From NCBI GenBank assembly GCA_017479705.1, contig JAFVCA010000049.1, positions 1-49,320 of the forward strand: a stretch of 49,320 nucleotides of DNA, written 5' to 3'. This DNA is from Bacteroidales bacterium. Lineage in GTDB: Bacteria > Bacteroidota > Bacteroidia > Bacteroidales > P3. The notes beneath the pieces were generated by a model that was not told where the DNA came from, did not search any database, and saw only the letters and a program-made list of their open reading frames with translations. Below, one piece after another: positions 33,810-42,044 of the stretch; position 1 is the stretch's first letter, and each line of letters starts with the position of its first letter. The position numbers and the translations under genes were made by a program.

Positions 33810-35018
33810 ATGAAAATATTAGTTCTTAATTGCGGCAGTTCGTCAATCAAGTACCAGTTGATTGACATGGCAAACAACGCCGAAGTGATGGCCAAAGGTC
33901 TTTTGGAGCGTATCGGATTGGAAATGGGCGAGTTCACTCACAAGTACCACGGTGAGAAACACTACGAGCAGTTGCCCATCCCCGACCACACGGCGGGAAT
34001 CAAGATTGTGCTGAAAGCACTGGTGGACCCGAAGATGGGGGTCATCAAGGATTTCAAGGAGATTGGAGCCGTCGGCAACCGCATTGCCCATGGCGGCGAA
34101 GCCTTTGACAAGAGCGTCGTCGTGACGGACGAGGTGATAGAGACCATCAAGTCCCTCACCCACCTGGCGCCGCTGCACACCCCCGGCAACCTGGCCGGTA
34201 TCTATGCCATGCGCGAAGTGCTGCCCGGCGTGCCGCAGGTGGCGGTGTTCGACACGGCTTTCCACAGCACACTGCCCCCCAAGAGCTACCTGTACGGTCT
34301 GCCCTACGAGTATTATGAGAAATACGGCGTGCGCCGCTACGGCTTCCACGGCACCAGCCACAAATTCGTGGCCGAGAAAGCCGCCAAGATGATTGGCAAG
34401 GACTGGAAGAAGCTGAACATCATTAGCTGTCACCTGGGCAGCGGGGCCTCCATCTGCGCCATCAAACAGGGCAAGAGCTTCGACACCACAATGGGCATGA
34501 CCCCGTTGGAGGGTCTTATCATGGGTTCGCGACCCGGCGATGTGGACCCCGGCGTCATCGAATTCCTCATCAAAAAAGAGATTACCGAGAACGGCAAGGA
34601 CTGGAAGGACATCACCAAGATTCTCAACAAGCAGAGCGGCCTTGTGGGCATCAGCGGCGGCAAACAGGACATGCGTGACATCCGCGCGGGTCGCGACGCC
34701 GGCGACGAGCGCTGCACCTACGCCTTCGACATGTTCGCCCAACGCGTGAAACGCTACATCGGCGGCTACATGGCCGAGATGGGCGGCTGCGACCTGCTGC
34801 TGTTCACCGGCGGCATCGGCGAGAACGCCTGGTTCATGCGCCGTCCTATCTTGGAGAATATGGAATGCCTCGGCATCAAAGTGGATTTCTCCAAGAACGA
34901 CAACGTCATGGGCGAGGACATCATCCTGAGCACCCCCGATTCTAAGATGGCTGTCGTGGTGGTCACCACCGACGAGGAATACGTCATCGCCAGCGACACT
35001 TACAACTTGGTAAAATAA
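33810..35018 (+). CDS. ackA: Acetate kinase
   Basis: A 402-aa enzyme that makes ATP from acetyl-phosphate and ADP, giving acetate. MKILVLNCGSSSIKYQLI is the classic ATP/substrate motif 1; HTPGNLAGI, FDTAFHSTLPP, YGFHGTSHKFV and NIISCHLGSGASICAI follow in order, and FTGGIGENAW lies near the end. Length is normal. Its usual partner pta is not next to it in this window, unlike many Bacteroidota, so either the pair is split or pta lies elsewhere. Confidence 0.97.
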   Translation: MKILVLNCGSSSIKYQLIDMANNAEVMAKGLLERIGLEMGEFTHKYHGEKHYEQLPIPDHTAGIKIVLKALVDPKMGVIKDFKEIGAVGNRIAHGGEAFDKSVVVTDEVIETIKSLTHLAPLHTPGNLAGIYAMREVLPGVPQVAVFDTAFHSTLPPKSYLYGLPYEYYEKYGVRRYGFHGTSHKFVAEKAAKMIGKDWKKLNIISCHLGSGASICAIKQGKSFDTTMGMTPLEGLIMGSRPGDVDPGVIEFLIKKEITENGKDWKDITKILNKQSGLVGISGGKQDMRDIRAGRDAGDERCTYAFDMFAQRVKRYIGGYMAEMGGCDLLLFTGGIGENAWFMRRPILENMECLGIKVDFSKNDNVMGEDIILSTPDSKMAVVVVTTDEEYVIASDTYNLVK

Positions 35019-35036
35019 TGGTTTTCATGATGTTTC

Positions 35037-35069
35037 AAAGGGTTTCCCATTTCGGTGCGGAAACCCTTT
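35037..35069 (+). terminator. Terminator-like hairpin after ackA
   Basis: Stem AAAGGGTTTCC/GGAAACCCTTT with an 11-nt loop, 19 bp after the stop. The T-run is short (three), so efficiency is uncertain. Confidence 0.6.
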
Positions 35070-35100
35070 GTGCTAACCCATCCCCCACAAGCCAAACGAT

Positions 35101-35322
35101 ATGAAAGAGTTTGTGTTTTATACGCATGAGGGCAGGACCATTCCTCCGGATGAGAACCAGGAGGTTGAGAATTGCCAGCTGCTGGGCTTTGCTACAGGAG
35201 AGGACTTTGCCACGGCAAAGGCCAATCTGCTGAAGGAGAACACTTGGATTGAGGATGTGGGATTCGACCCCGACAGGATAGCAGGGCGCGAGGTGGTGGC
35301 AGAAAAGCAAAAGCAGCCCTAA
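35101..35322 (+). CDS. Small conserved hypothetical protein
   Basis: A 73-aa soluble acidic protein (MKEFVFYTHEGRTIPPDENQEVENCQLLG...). It reads as a real coding frame with a good start 32 bp after the ackA hairpin, but I cannot name its family. The next intact gene is the nuclease at 35470; before that insertion its neighbour was probably the AlaX-like gene. Confidence 0.65.
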   Translation: MKEFVFYTHEGRTIPPDENQEVENCQLLGFATGEDFATAKANLLKENTWIEDVGFDPDRIAGREVVAEKQKQP

Positions 35323-35362
35323 GCCCAAGACGAAGGACAGGCGTTGGAAATAGAATATTATC

Positions 35363-35434
35363 ATGGAGCAAGAACCTATCTTGAACGAACACAACAAGCA
35401 GAAGAATACATTTTCCACAGATACAACAGCATAA
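35363..35434 (+). pseudogene. Truncated 5' duplicate of the AlaX-like gene (alaX stub)
   Basis: ATG at 35363 opens a 23-codon frame whose first 13 codons encode MEQEPILNEHNKQ, exactly the first 13 residues of the intact gene at 36522. The homologous DNA is 35363-35409 versus 36522-36566. The differences inside these codons (GAG/GAA, ATC/ATT, TTG/CTT, GAA/GAG) are all synonymous; then a 2-nt insertion shifts the frame and similarity ends. So this is the left-behind or imported start of the same gene, separated from the intact copy by the nuclease gene. Confidence 0.8.
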
Positions 35435-35469
35435 CAGATTGTTCGTTTTTATTAACAAAGTAGAGTATT

Positions 35470-36516
35470 ATGGATAAAAGCATGGTCGCTAACAATGAGG
35501 TGTCGCTCTCAAACAGCTTTATTCAGGAGATAAAGCAACTGGTGACCCGCAGTAGGCAGGAAGCGTATGCGGCAGTTAACCAGGCCATGGTGAATGCCTA
35601 TTGGCAGATAGGGCGCCGCATTGTGGAGGAGGAACAAGGAGGGGCAGAGCGTGCCGACTACGGGAAACAGTTATTGAAACAGTTGTCGACAGCGCTAACA
35701 GAGGAGTTCGGCAAGGGCTTCTCTGTGCAGAATTTGTATAGTTTTCGTCAATTCTATCTGACTTTTCCTGAAATATTCTCTACATCGTGGAGAATATTGA
35801 CATGGTCTCACTACAAGAGACTTATGCACGTTTCAGACCCACAAGCCCGCGAATGGTATGCAAAGGAAGCGTCCGAGCAGATGTGGAGCTACGCCACTTT
35901 GAACCGAAACATCTCGACCCAGTATTATGAGAGGCTCTTACTGTCGCAGAACAAGGCACCAGTGGAACAGGAGATGAAGACCTTGACAAGAGAATTTGAC
36001 AACGACAAGTTGGAGTTCATCAAGAATCCCGTGGTTGCAGAGTTTCTTGGGATGTCTCCAACAAAAGCCTTTGTGGAAAGTGAGTTGGAAACAGCGATTC
36101 TGACAAACCTGGAGAATTTCCTTTTGGAATTGGGCAAGGGTTTTTCGTTTGTGGAACGGCAAAAGCTGATTCGCACAGAGGCAAAGGATTACTTTATCGA
36201 CTTGGTGTTTTACAATTTCAAGCTCAAATGTTTTGTGCTGATAGACCTCAAAGTTGGGCAGATAACGCATCAAGATGTCGGGCAGATGGAAATGTATGTG
36301 AATATGTACGACCAAAATATACGAGAAAACGGCGACAATCCAACCCTTGGAATTGTTCTGTGTTCCGAGACTGATGCCGATATTGCAAGATATATGCTCA
36401 ACGACAGCAAAAATGTATTTATGTCGAAATACCTGCTCTGCTTGCCTTCAAAAGAACAACTTAAAGCCGAAATAGAACGGCAGAAGGCACTCTTTGCCCT
36501 ACAACAAAATAACTAA
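35470..36516 (+). CDS. PDDEXK nuclease domain protein (DUF1016/YhcG family)
   Basis: A 348-aa protein. The N-terminal half is the DUF1016_N helical domain (SRQEAYAAVNQAMVNAYWQIGRRIVEEEQGG; GFSVQNLYSFRQFYLTFPE), the C-terminal half the YhcG-type PDDEXK nuclease (FSFVERQKLIRTEAKDYFIDLVFYNFKLKCFVLIDLKVGQITHQDVGQMEMYVN, seen at about residues 225-280). The conserved D...D-x-K core is present. Such proteins travel as single mobile genes and are associated with defence and restriction; biological target unknown. Codon use is more AT-rich than ackA, and the gene is framed by a duplicated alaX start, so it was probably acquired. Confidence 0.9.
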   Translation: MDKSMVANNEVSLSNSFIQEIKQLVTRSRQEAYAAVNQAMVNAYWQIGRRIVEEEQGGAERADYGKQLLKQLSTALTEEFGKGFSVQNLYSFRQFYLTFPEIFSTSWRILTWSHYKRLMHVSDPQAREWYAKEASEQMWSYATLNRNISTQYYERLLLSQNKAPVEQEMKTLTREFDNDKLEFIKNPVVAEFLGMSPTKAFVESELETAILTNLENFLLELGKGFSFVERQKLIRTEAKDYFIDLVFYNFKLKCFVLIDLKVGQITHQDVGQMEMYVNMYDQNIRENGDNPTLGIVLCSETDADIARYMLNDSKNVFMSKYLLCLPSKEQLKAEIERQKALFALQQNN

Positions 36517-36521
36517 GAACA

Positions 36522-36989
36522 ATGGAACAAGAACCTATTCTTAACGAGCACAACAAGCAAGAATACCCGCCGATGCATACGGCGGAGCATATTTTGAATC
36601 AGACAATGGTGCGGATGTTTGGCTGCCCGCGGTCGCGCAATGCCCATATTGAGCGCAAGAAAAGCAAGTGCGACTACCAGCTGCCCTCTGCCCCCACGGC
36701 GGAGCAGGTGCAGGCCATTGAGGACAAGGTGAACGAGGTGATAAGGCAGCAGATGGACGTGACTGTGGAGTATGCCACGCGCGACAACCTGCCGCCGGAG
36801 GTGGACCTGAGCAAGCTGCCCGCCGACGCTTCGGAGACCTTGCGGTTAGTGCGCATAGGCGACTATGACGTGTGTGCCTGCGCTGGGGACCACGTGACAA
36901 ACACACGCGAGATTCCCCATTTCAAGATTATCAGCCACGACTTCAACGAGGGCACCTGGCGGGTGAGGTTCCGCTTAGTGGAAGAATAA
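36522..36989 (+). CDS. AlaX-like tRNA editing domain protein
   Basis: A 155-aa protein related to the editing domain of alanyl-/threonyl-tRNA synthetases. It shows the metal-binding HxxxH of MHTAEHILN and, near residue 120, CACAGDH with a Cys/His of the zinc site. Such free-standing proteins hydrolyse mischarged Ser- or Gly-tRNA-Ala. It begins 5 bp after the nuclease stop. A truncated copy of its first codons lies upstream of the nuclease at 35363, showing that the nuclease was inserted at its 5' end. Confidence 0.9.
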   Translation: MEQEPILNEHNKQEYPPMHTAEHILNQTMVRMFGCPRSRNAHIERKKSKCDYQLPSAPTAEQVQAIEDKVNEVIRQQMDVTVEYATRDNLPPEVDLSKLPADASETLRLVRIGDYDVCACAGDHVTNTREIPHFKIISHDFNEGTWRVRFRLVEE

Positions 36990-37069
36990 GATGAAGGGAA
37001 GTGTGGATAATCCAAAAAAAAGGTGTATTTTTGCGGAAAAGATTCAAAAGGCTTTGTGCCAATAATACT

Positions 37070-37903
37070 ATGCTGAACAGATGCTTACACTTTTGGAGGC
37101 TGGCCTGTTTCCTCCTCATTGCCCTTGCCGGGGCAACGCTGACAGGCTGCAATAATACTGAACCCGAAGCCCCCGCCACGGTGGCAGGATTCGCCAACTT
37201 AGAGGACCTTGAAGGACACTCGGTTGCCGTGATTAGCAGCAGCACAAGCGATGTGCTGCTCAGCGACACTCACAACTTCTCCAATGTCACCCTTATCCGT
37301 TGCGAGACGCCCACGGAGCTCTTTGCGGTGGTGAAGGACGGCAAGGCCGATTGTGCCATCATCGACACGGTGGTGCTGGCCACGCTGGACATGGAGAAAC
37401 ATGGCATGGCGGTGGATTTCAACCTGCCAGGAGGGTTCGACGTGGCAGTGGCCTTCAACATGAAGGATGAGAAGTTGTGCCATCAGTTCAACGACTTCCT
37501 GGTGCAGATAAAGTCGGACGGGACACTGGACGACATGATGGCCCGCTGGTGCAACGAGCGGGTGGACACGGTGCAGATGCCCACCATAGAGAACTTGGAG
37601 AAACTGAAAGGACACCACATCGAGGTGGCCACACTGAGCGACAACGCTCCATTCAGCTTCTATCGTGATAATGTGTGGACCGGCCTTGAGGTGGAGATGA
37701 TGATGAGGTTCAGCCTTTTTGTGGAGAGACCTGTGCACTTCAGCGGATATACGTTCGAGGAGGTGATTGACGTGCTGCGCAGCCGCCGCGCCGATGCCGC
37801 AGCCGCCAACCTGTTCATCACACCCGAACGGTCGAATCAGGTGCTTTTCTCACACCCTTATTACCTTTGCAAGACCAGCTGTTTCTCGCCAGCGGCACAT
37901 TAA
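37070..37903 (+). CDS. Solute-binding lipoprotein with a tandem second domain cut short
   Basis: A 277-aa lipoprotein (MLNRCLHFWRLACFLLIALAGATLTGC; Cys27). Residues ~44-180 resemble a bacterial extracellular solute-binding (SBP_bac_3) domain without its first lobe; from ~185 a second one starts (LKGHHIEVATLSDNAPFSFY ... VWTGLEVEMMMRF ... ERSNQVLFSHPYY). The second domain stops right after its first lobe: the usual remaining ~130-170 residues are missing. The stop overlaps by 4 bp the stop of the convergent SGNH gene. Either this is a truncated gene or a natural short form; I favour truncation. No transporter genes lie nearby. Confidence 0.7.
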   Translation: MLNRCLHFWRLACFLLIALAGATLTGCNNTEPEAPATVAGFANLEDLEGHSVAVISSSTSDVLLSDTHNFSNVTLIRCETPTELFAVVKDGKADCAIIDTVVLATLDMEKHGMAVDFNLPGGFDVAVAFNMKDEKLCHQFNDFLVQIKSDGTLDDMMARWCNERVDTVQMPTIENLEKLKGHHIEVATLSDNAPFSFYRDNVWTGLEVEMMMRFSLFVERPVHFSGYTFEEVIDVLRSRRADAAAANLFITPERSNQVLFSHPYYLCKTSCFSPAAH

Positions 37904-38571
37904 TGCCGACGCTCCCAATCCGCCACCAGCTCGGCTATCACGGTATGGCCGGTGCTGTTGGGGCGCATGCCGTCGTCTGAATAACAATCCTCAAGATAGT
38001 GGTGCTGGAGGAAGGAGGGGTTGATGTCGATGACGGGCACTTGGTACTGCGCCGCGAGGCTGAGGATTTCTTCATTATACTGTTCGTTCCAACGGCTGAG
38101 GGAGCATACGTCGCCGCCAATCCATTGCCTGAGGTTGTCGCGATTGAGGTTGCGGCTCACAAGGTCGAAATAGCGTTGCGGCAACAGGGTGGGCAAGGTG
38201 AGCAAAGCCACACGCGCCCCGATGGCCTGACACTTGGTAATCGCGTTGCCGTAGAACTCGCGGAACTGGCCAAAACTCAACAGGGGTAGATGGTCGGCGT
38301 CAGGATTGGCGGAGATGGCTGCCCAATCGAAGTTACAATAGTTGCCCCCATATTCAAGCACAACAAGATCGCCATCCTTCACCTCTTTCAGTCGGCGGTC
38401 CAGCCAGCGGTTGTGGCGGTCCACATGGATGCCTATGCGCAATATATGTGTCTTGGGGTGGGCACTGCGCTCCGTATCGGTGGAGGTGGCACCGCCCCGG
38501 CTGATAATCTTGGCCTTTTTGGCCCCGATGATTACTGTCTGAATCATGCTTGAAAGGATGCTGTAGTTCAT
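37900..38571 (-). CDS. SGNH/GDSL-like hydrolase, block I not recognisable
   Basis: A 223-aa protein. Block III (LEYGGNYCNFDW, Gly and Asn) and block V (DGMRPNSTGHTVIAE, the D-x-x-x-x-x-x-x-H pair) of the SGNH superfamily are clear, as is the LPTLLPQRYFD segment. The nucleophile block GDSxxxG is not recognisable near the N-terminus, where the sequence runs MIQTVIIGAKKAKIISRGG. Start 38571 is chosen; Met at 38547 is possible. The enzyme, if active, would be an esterase or acetylhydrolase; it may be inactive or use another serine. Confidence 0.75.
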   Translation of the reverse strand: MNYSILSSMIQTVIIGAKKAKIISRGGATSTDTERSAHPKTHILRIGIHVDRHNRWLDRRLKEVKDGDLVVLEYGGNYCNFDWAAISANPDADHLPLLSFGQFREFYGNAITKCQAIGARVALLTLPTLLPQRYFDLVSRNLNRDNLRQWIGGDVCSLSRWNEQYNEEILSLAAQYQVPVIDINPSFLQHHYLEDCYSDDGMRPNSTGHTVIAELVADWERRH

Positions 38572-38667
38572 GGTACGTATTGTGTCAAAAAGGGTGTATG
38601 CGATGTGGCTACAGGAGGTGGTGAGGACGGTCCGAGAAGCATCCACTTCCCCGCCTGAAATCCGATG

Positions 38668-38675
38668 CAAAAATA
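38668..38675 (-). promoter_or_regulatory. -7 element TATTTTTG for the SGNH gene
   Basis: The minus strand reads TATTTTTG about 97 bp upstream of the SGNH start. Confidence 0.5.
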
Positions 38676-38905
38676 CGCATGTTTTGGGATGTGACAAAAT
38701 AAACGTGACATCGGGCAAAAAAAGTGACGAAATGGGGCGTTTTGGGGTGTTTCGGGGATAAAATGCCGCTTAATTGGTCTTAAAAAGGTCATTCGTCCCA
38801 CGATTTTGGTGCCGAAAATGATGAATTTTCCTGCCGGAAAGGAACCTAAAAATGCCTTTTCGGGGTCTGCCTCAAGAAAAAAATCAAAATATGGAAAAAA
38901 AGATG

Positions 38906-38913
38906 TAACTTTG
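38906..38913 (+). promoter_or_regulatory. -7 element TAACTTTG for the gene at 38947
   Basis: TAACTTTG, 33 bp upstream of the ATG at 38947, in the divergent region shared with the SGNH gene. Confidence 0.6.
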
Positions 38914-38946
38914 CAGCCGATTACAAATAAATGAGTACAACAGGCC

Positions 38947-40248
38947 ATGAGGAAGATTATTGTTGCTCTACTACTGCTACTACCTGCCTTGGCGTGGGGG
39001 CAGACGGACTTTATACTTCTCAAAGGGCATGTGGTCTGTCATGGAAAGGGCATCCCATACGCCACCCTGCAGCTGAAAGGGACTTCGAAAGGGGTTACGT
39101 GCAACGATGCCGGCGAATACATGATGAAGGTCCCTGTCGAGCACCGGGGTGACACGATGACGATACGCTCAGTGGGATACCAGCCCATTGAGGCAACGGT
39201 GGAGAAACTGAGCAGCATCCGCAAGATAGAACTCTCAGAAAGCCTGGTGGTGCTGAAGGAGGTGAAGGTGTCCGACTTCAAATCCGGCCGGAGTTTGCTG
39301 AAGGCGGCGGTGGCCAAAATACCCCAGAACTATCACCAGGAGTCTACCCAATCCACCTACTTCTATCGCGACTGGCGGGCAGTGGACGGAGAGCTTTTCC
39401 TCTTTGACGAAGCCGTGATGCTGCTGGAACGCATCGGTTACGCCCATTTCGACAACAAAAAGTCCTTCCTCTTCAGCACCGAAGAGCGCGAGCTGGAGTC
39501 GGACTACAAAACACTGCTCAAGCACCGTCTGCTGGTATACGACCGCAAGCTGGTGAAGGAGAAAACGGGCTTGGAAAGCGGGACCAACAGGATGCTGGAA
39601 TATGCCGACAACGAGCAGTTCTTCGACCCCGTATACACACCTCAGGCCAATTACCTGCTGGCAGACCACGTGCTGAAACGCATCCGTTTTGCCCCCATCA
39701 AGGAATTTGAGGACAACGGAGTGACCTTCTATCAGATACGCTTTGACATCCCGACGGGATCCATGCGGGGCGAATACATCATCCGCAAGAGCGATCTGGC
39801 CATAGTGAAAATCGTATCGGCAATGGCTCCCAAAAGCCGACGGCCAAGATCCGAGGAGGTGTGGGCAAACATCTTCTACAACCGGCTTACCATTGAAGCA
39901 GACTCATCCCTCTGGAACTATGACGTGCGCGACGGCCACTACACCCTGACGCGCTACTACAATTACAGAATCTACTGTCTCAGTGCGCAGAAAAGAAACC
40001 ATATAGACAAAACCGAAAGTTGGCAACTATGCACCGACTGGGTGCTAACCGACTTCTCAAAACAAGACTCCACCATCCACAATGGCGACACACTGGGCAT
40101 AGAGCCCATGCCCATAGGGAAAGCCTTCGGTGGAAGCTACTACAACTCCGACTACTGGGGCCAATACAACAGCGTGGTCATCGACACGCTCCCCTTGCGC
40201 CTATTACTGGAAAAGTTAAACAACACACATTCCCATGAAAATCAATAG
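38947..40248 (+). CDS. Carboxypeptidase-regulatory-like domain protein (DUF5686-like)
   Basis: A 433-aa exported protein with a signal peptide (MRKIIVALLLLLPALAWGQ), then a carboxypeptidase D regulatory-like domain (residues ~25-95; GHVVCHGKGIPYATLQLKGT, ...VPVEHRGDTMTIRSVGYQP) as used in outer-membrane and surface proteins, and a ~330-residue beta-rich part with a DUF5686-like look (NYHQESTQSTYFYRDWR). The next gene overlaps its end by 14 bp. Function unknown; envelope-associated. Confidence 0.85.
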   Translation: MRKIIVALLLLLPALAWGQTDFILLKGHVVCHGKGIPYATLQLKGTSKGVTCNDAGEYMMKVPVEHRGDTMTIRSVGYQPIEATVEKLSSIRKIELSESLVVLKEVKVSDFKSGRSLLKAAVAKIPQNYHQESTQSTYFYRDWRAVDGELFLFDEAVMLLERIGYAHFDNKKSFLFSTEERELESDYKTLLKHRLLVYDRKLVKEKTGLESGTNRMLEYADNEQFFDPVYTPQANYLLADHVLKRIRFAPIKEFEDNGVTFYQIRFDIPTGSMRGEYIIRKSDLAIVKIVSAMAPKSRRPRSEEVWANIFYNRLTIEADSSLWNYDVRDGHYTLTRYYNYRIYCLSAQKRNHIDKTESWQLCTDWVLTDFSKQDSTIHNGDTLGIEPMPIGKAFGGSYYNSDYWGQYNSVVIDTLPLRLLLEKLNNTHSHENQ

Positions 40249-40768
40249 AATCATTATCATTGTTGCCACATTGCTGGCATTTGTTCCCGTCTGCGCCCAA
40301 CAGCCAGAAATGCAGGACACCGTTGCCGTATACGGTGCCGTCTCGAACCACAACACGAGAAACCCTGAACCCTACTGCACCATCCAATTCTTCAACAACG
40401 ACCGGCTTGTGGCGGGCGCTGTGTGCGATGAGGAAGGGCTTTTTGTAGTGGACACCCTGCCCGTGGGCACCTACACCCTCAAAGTGCTGTTGAGCGGGGT
40501 GACGCTGTACAAACAGGAACTGCTCATTGATGAGTCTGCCAACCTCAACATCTCGGTAATCACCGACAGCACCACCATCCGCATGCTGCCCGAAATCCAT
40601 GTGGCCGAAACCGCACCTGTACATCAGTTGGAGTACCAGGAACTGCTCATCACTTCGCCCAGCGACCCGCGGCTATGGGATTTTAGCTACCGTTGGTGGG
40701 TGCCGGGTCCCAAGCCTGTGCCGCACGAGGCAAGACGCGATCTTTCCGAGCTGTGGTGCGCAAGGTAG
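40235..40768 (+). CDS. Secreted carboxypeptidase-regulatory-like domain protein
   Basis: A 177-aa protein with a signal peptide (MKINRIIIIVATLLAFVPVCAQ) and a short beta-sandwich domain (VYGAVSNHNTRNPEPYCTIQFF ... CDEEGLFVVDTLPVGTYTLKV), the carboxypeptidase D regulatory-like fold. It overlaps the upstream, related gene by 14 bp, so the pair is co-translated. Function unknown. Confidence 0.82.
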   Translation: MKINRIIIIVATLLAFVPVCAQQPEMQDTVAVYGAVSNHNTRNPEPYCTIQFFNNDRLVAGAVCDEEGLFVVDTLPVGTYTLKVLLSGVTLYKQELLIDESANLNISVITDSTTIRMLPEIHVAETAPVHQLEYQELLITSPSDPRLWDFSYRWWVPGPKPVPHEARRDLSELWCAR

Positions 40769-40902
40769 CCGTGATTATAAGATAGCGCGGATGTCTGACA
40801 AAAATAATGATTTCCGTCGTTGATGGTGCAATTTTTTTTGCACTGCACATACTAAACTCAAAAAAAATACGTAGAAAAAGTTGCTGATTGCAAAAAAATA
40901 TG

Positions 40903-40910
40903 TATTTTTG
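40903..40910 (+). promoter_or_regulatory. Promoter of the ECF sigma gene (TATTTTTG with upstream TTG)
   Basis: TATTTTTG (40903-40910) with TTG at 40881-40883, 19 bp spacing, fits the Bacteroidota -33/-7 layout. It lies 80 bp upstream of the start at 40990. Confidence 0.65.
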
Positions 40911-40989
40911 CATTTCGAAAATAATAGAAACTAACACGAACACTATCGAGAAAAGACTTATCAGTTCAACAAATTAAACAGCGATAAGA

Positions 40990-41583
40990 ATGATAGACGC
41001 ATCACTTACCACGCTCCCCGACAACGAGCTGATACAGGGTTATAGAGATGGCAATGCCGCCTGTTTCGATGTCCTCCTTGCCCGCTACCAGGCAAAGGTT
41101 TATGGTTACATTTTCTCGGTCGTCAAGGACAAAGATGTGGCCGACGACATCTTTCAGGACACTTTCTTTAAGGTAGTGGCCACCATCAACGGCGGTGCCT
41201 ACAAGGACGAGAACAAATTTATCCATTGGGTCATGCGCATAGCCCACAACCTCATTGTGGACTACTTCCGCCGCAACAGCAAGATGCCCATTGTGCCCAA
41301 CCGTCCCGACTACGACATCGTCGATACACTGCAACTGCACGACGACAACGTCGAGCAGAGCATCATGCGCCAGCAAACCAGCAGCAACATCCGCAAGCTG
41401 GTCAAAATGCTGCCTCCCGAACAACGCCGCGTAGTGATTCTCCGCCACTACGGCAAGTGCGATTTCAAGGACATTGCCGCCCGCACCGGGGTGAGCATCA
41501 ACACCGCTTTGGGCCGCATGCGCTACGCCATCATCAATCTGCGGCGTCTGGCTGAAGAACACAATATGTTCATCGAACTTTGA
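40990..41583 (+). CDS. RNA polymerase ECF-type sigma factor
   Basis: A 197-aa sigma-70 family protein with region 2 (ARYQAKVYGYIFSVVKDKDVADDIFQDTFFKVV; HWVMRIAHNLIVDYFRR) and region 4 (LPPEQRRVVILRHYGKCDFKDIAARTGVSINTALGRMRYAIINLR). No anti-sigma gene follows; instead a 54-aa gene lies downstream at 41778. This arrangement is frequent in Bacteroidales and hints at a different mode of control. Confidence 0.94.
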   Translation: MIDASLTTLPDNELIQGYRDGNAACFDVLLARYQAKVYGYIFSVVKDKDVADDIFQDTFFKVVATINGGAYKDENKFIHWVMRIAHNLIVDYFRRNSKMPIVPNRPDYDIVDTLQLHDDNVEQSIMRQQTSSNIRKLVKMLPPEQRRVVILRHYGKCDFKDIAARTGVSINTALGRMRYAIINLRRLAEEHNMFIEL

Positions 41584-41777
41584 CTGTGCCAATCGGTTCG
41601 CGACCCTGCAAGCCCTGCAGGGGGTGTTCTCCTGCCCCATGGCTGCGGACAGATAAGAATAAATGTTAATTAACATTTGCCCACACAATAATCATGGCAG
41701 ATTTGAGTTACTATGGGTGAAAATTTTTAAACAACAGATAAACACACAAACCCATTGTTCAACTCAAACTGGCGCGT

Positions 41778-41942
41778 ATGATGCAGGACTACAATTTAAA
41801 TTACAGCACAAGTACATCCTTTGGAACTGCAAGCACAACCGTACAACCGTCACCCGAAGTTGTACAAAACATCCTCCAGTATGCGCGATGTTTTCAGAAC
41901 ATCCGCATGGGAGATGTAAAGATTAAAGTTTATCTCAATTAG
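41778..41942 (+). CDS. Small protein encoded downstream of the ECF sigma factor
   Basis: A 54-aa frame starting MMQDYNLNYSTSTSFG and ending ILQYARCFQNIRMGDVKIKVYLN before TAG. I recall similar short proteins (DYNLNYSTS, SPEVVQNILQYAR) standing next to ECF sigma factors in Bacteroidales. The frame is followed 8 bp later by a terminator, which fits a transcript from the sigma gene through this one. No known domain; possibly a small regulator or partner of the sigma factor. Confidence 0.75.
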   Translation: MMQDYNLNYSTSTSFGTASTTVQPSPEVVQNILQYARCFQNIRMGDVKIKVYLN

Positions 41943-41949
41943 TTCGAAA

Positions 41950-41991
41950 AAGAAGGTGCCCCACAAGTTCTGGAGCACCTTCTTCGGTTTT
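41950..41991 (+). terminator. Terminator of the sigma factor/small-protein unit
   Basis: Stem AAGAAGGTGC/GCACCTTCTT with a 15-nt loop, followed by CGGTTTT. It lies just after the 54-aa gene and before the convergent arginase-like gene. Confidence 0.75.
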
Positions 41992-42044
41992 ACAAGGTGG
42001 TTGCATCCTCCTATACAGGGCGTGCAACCACCTATTTCTATTCG

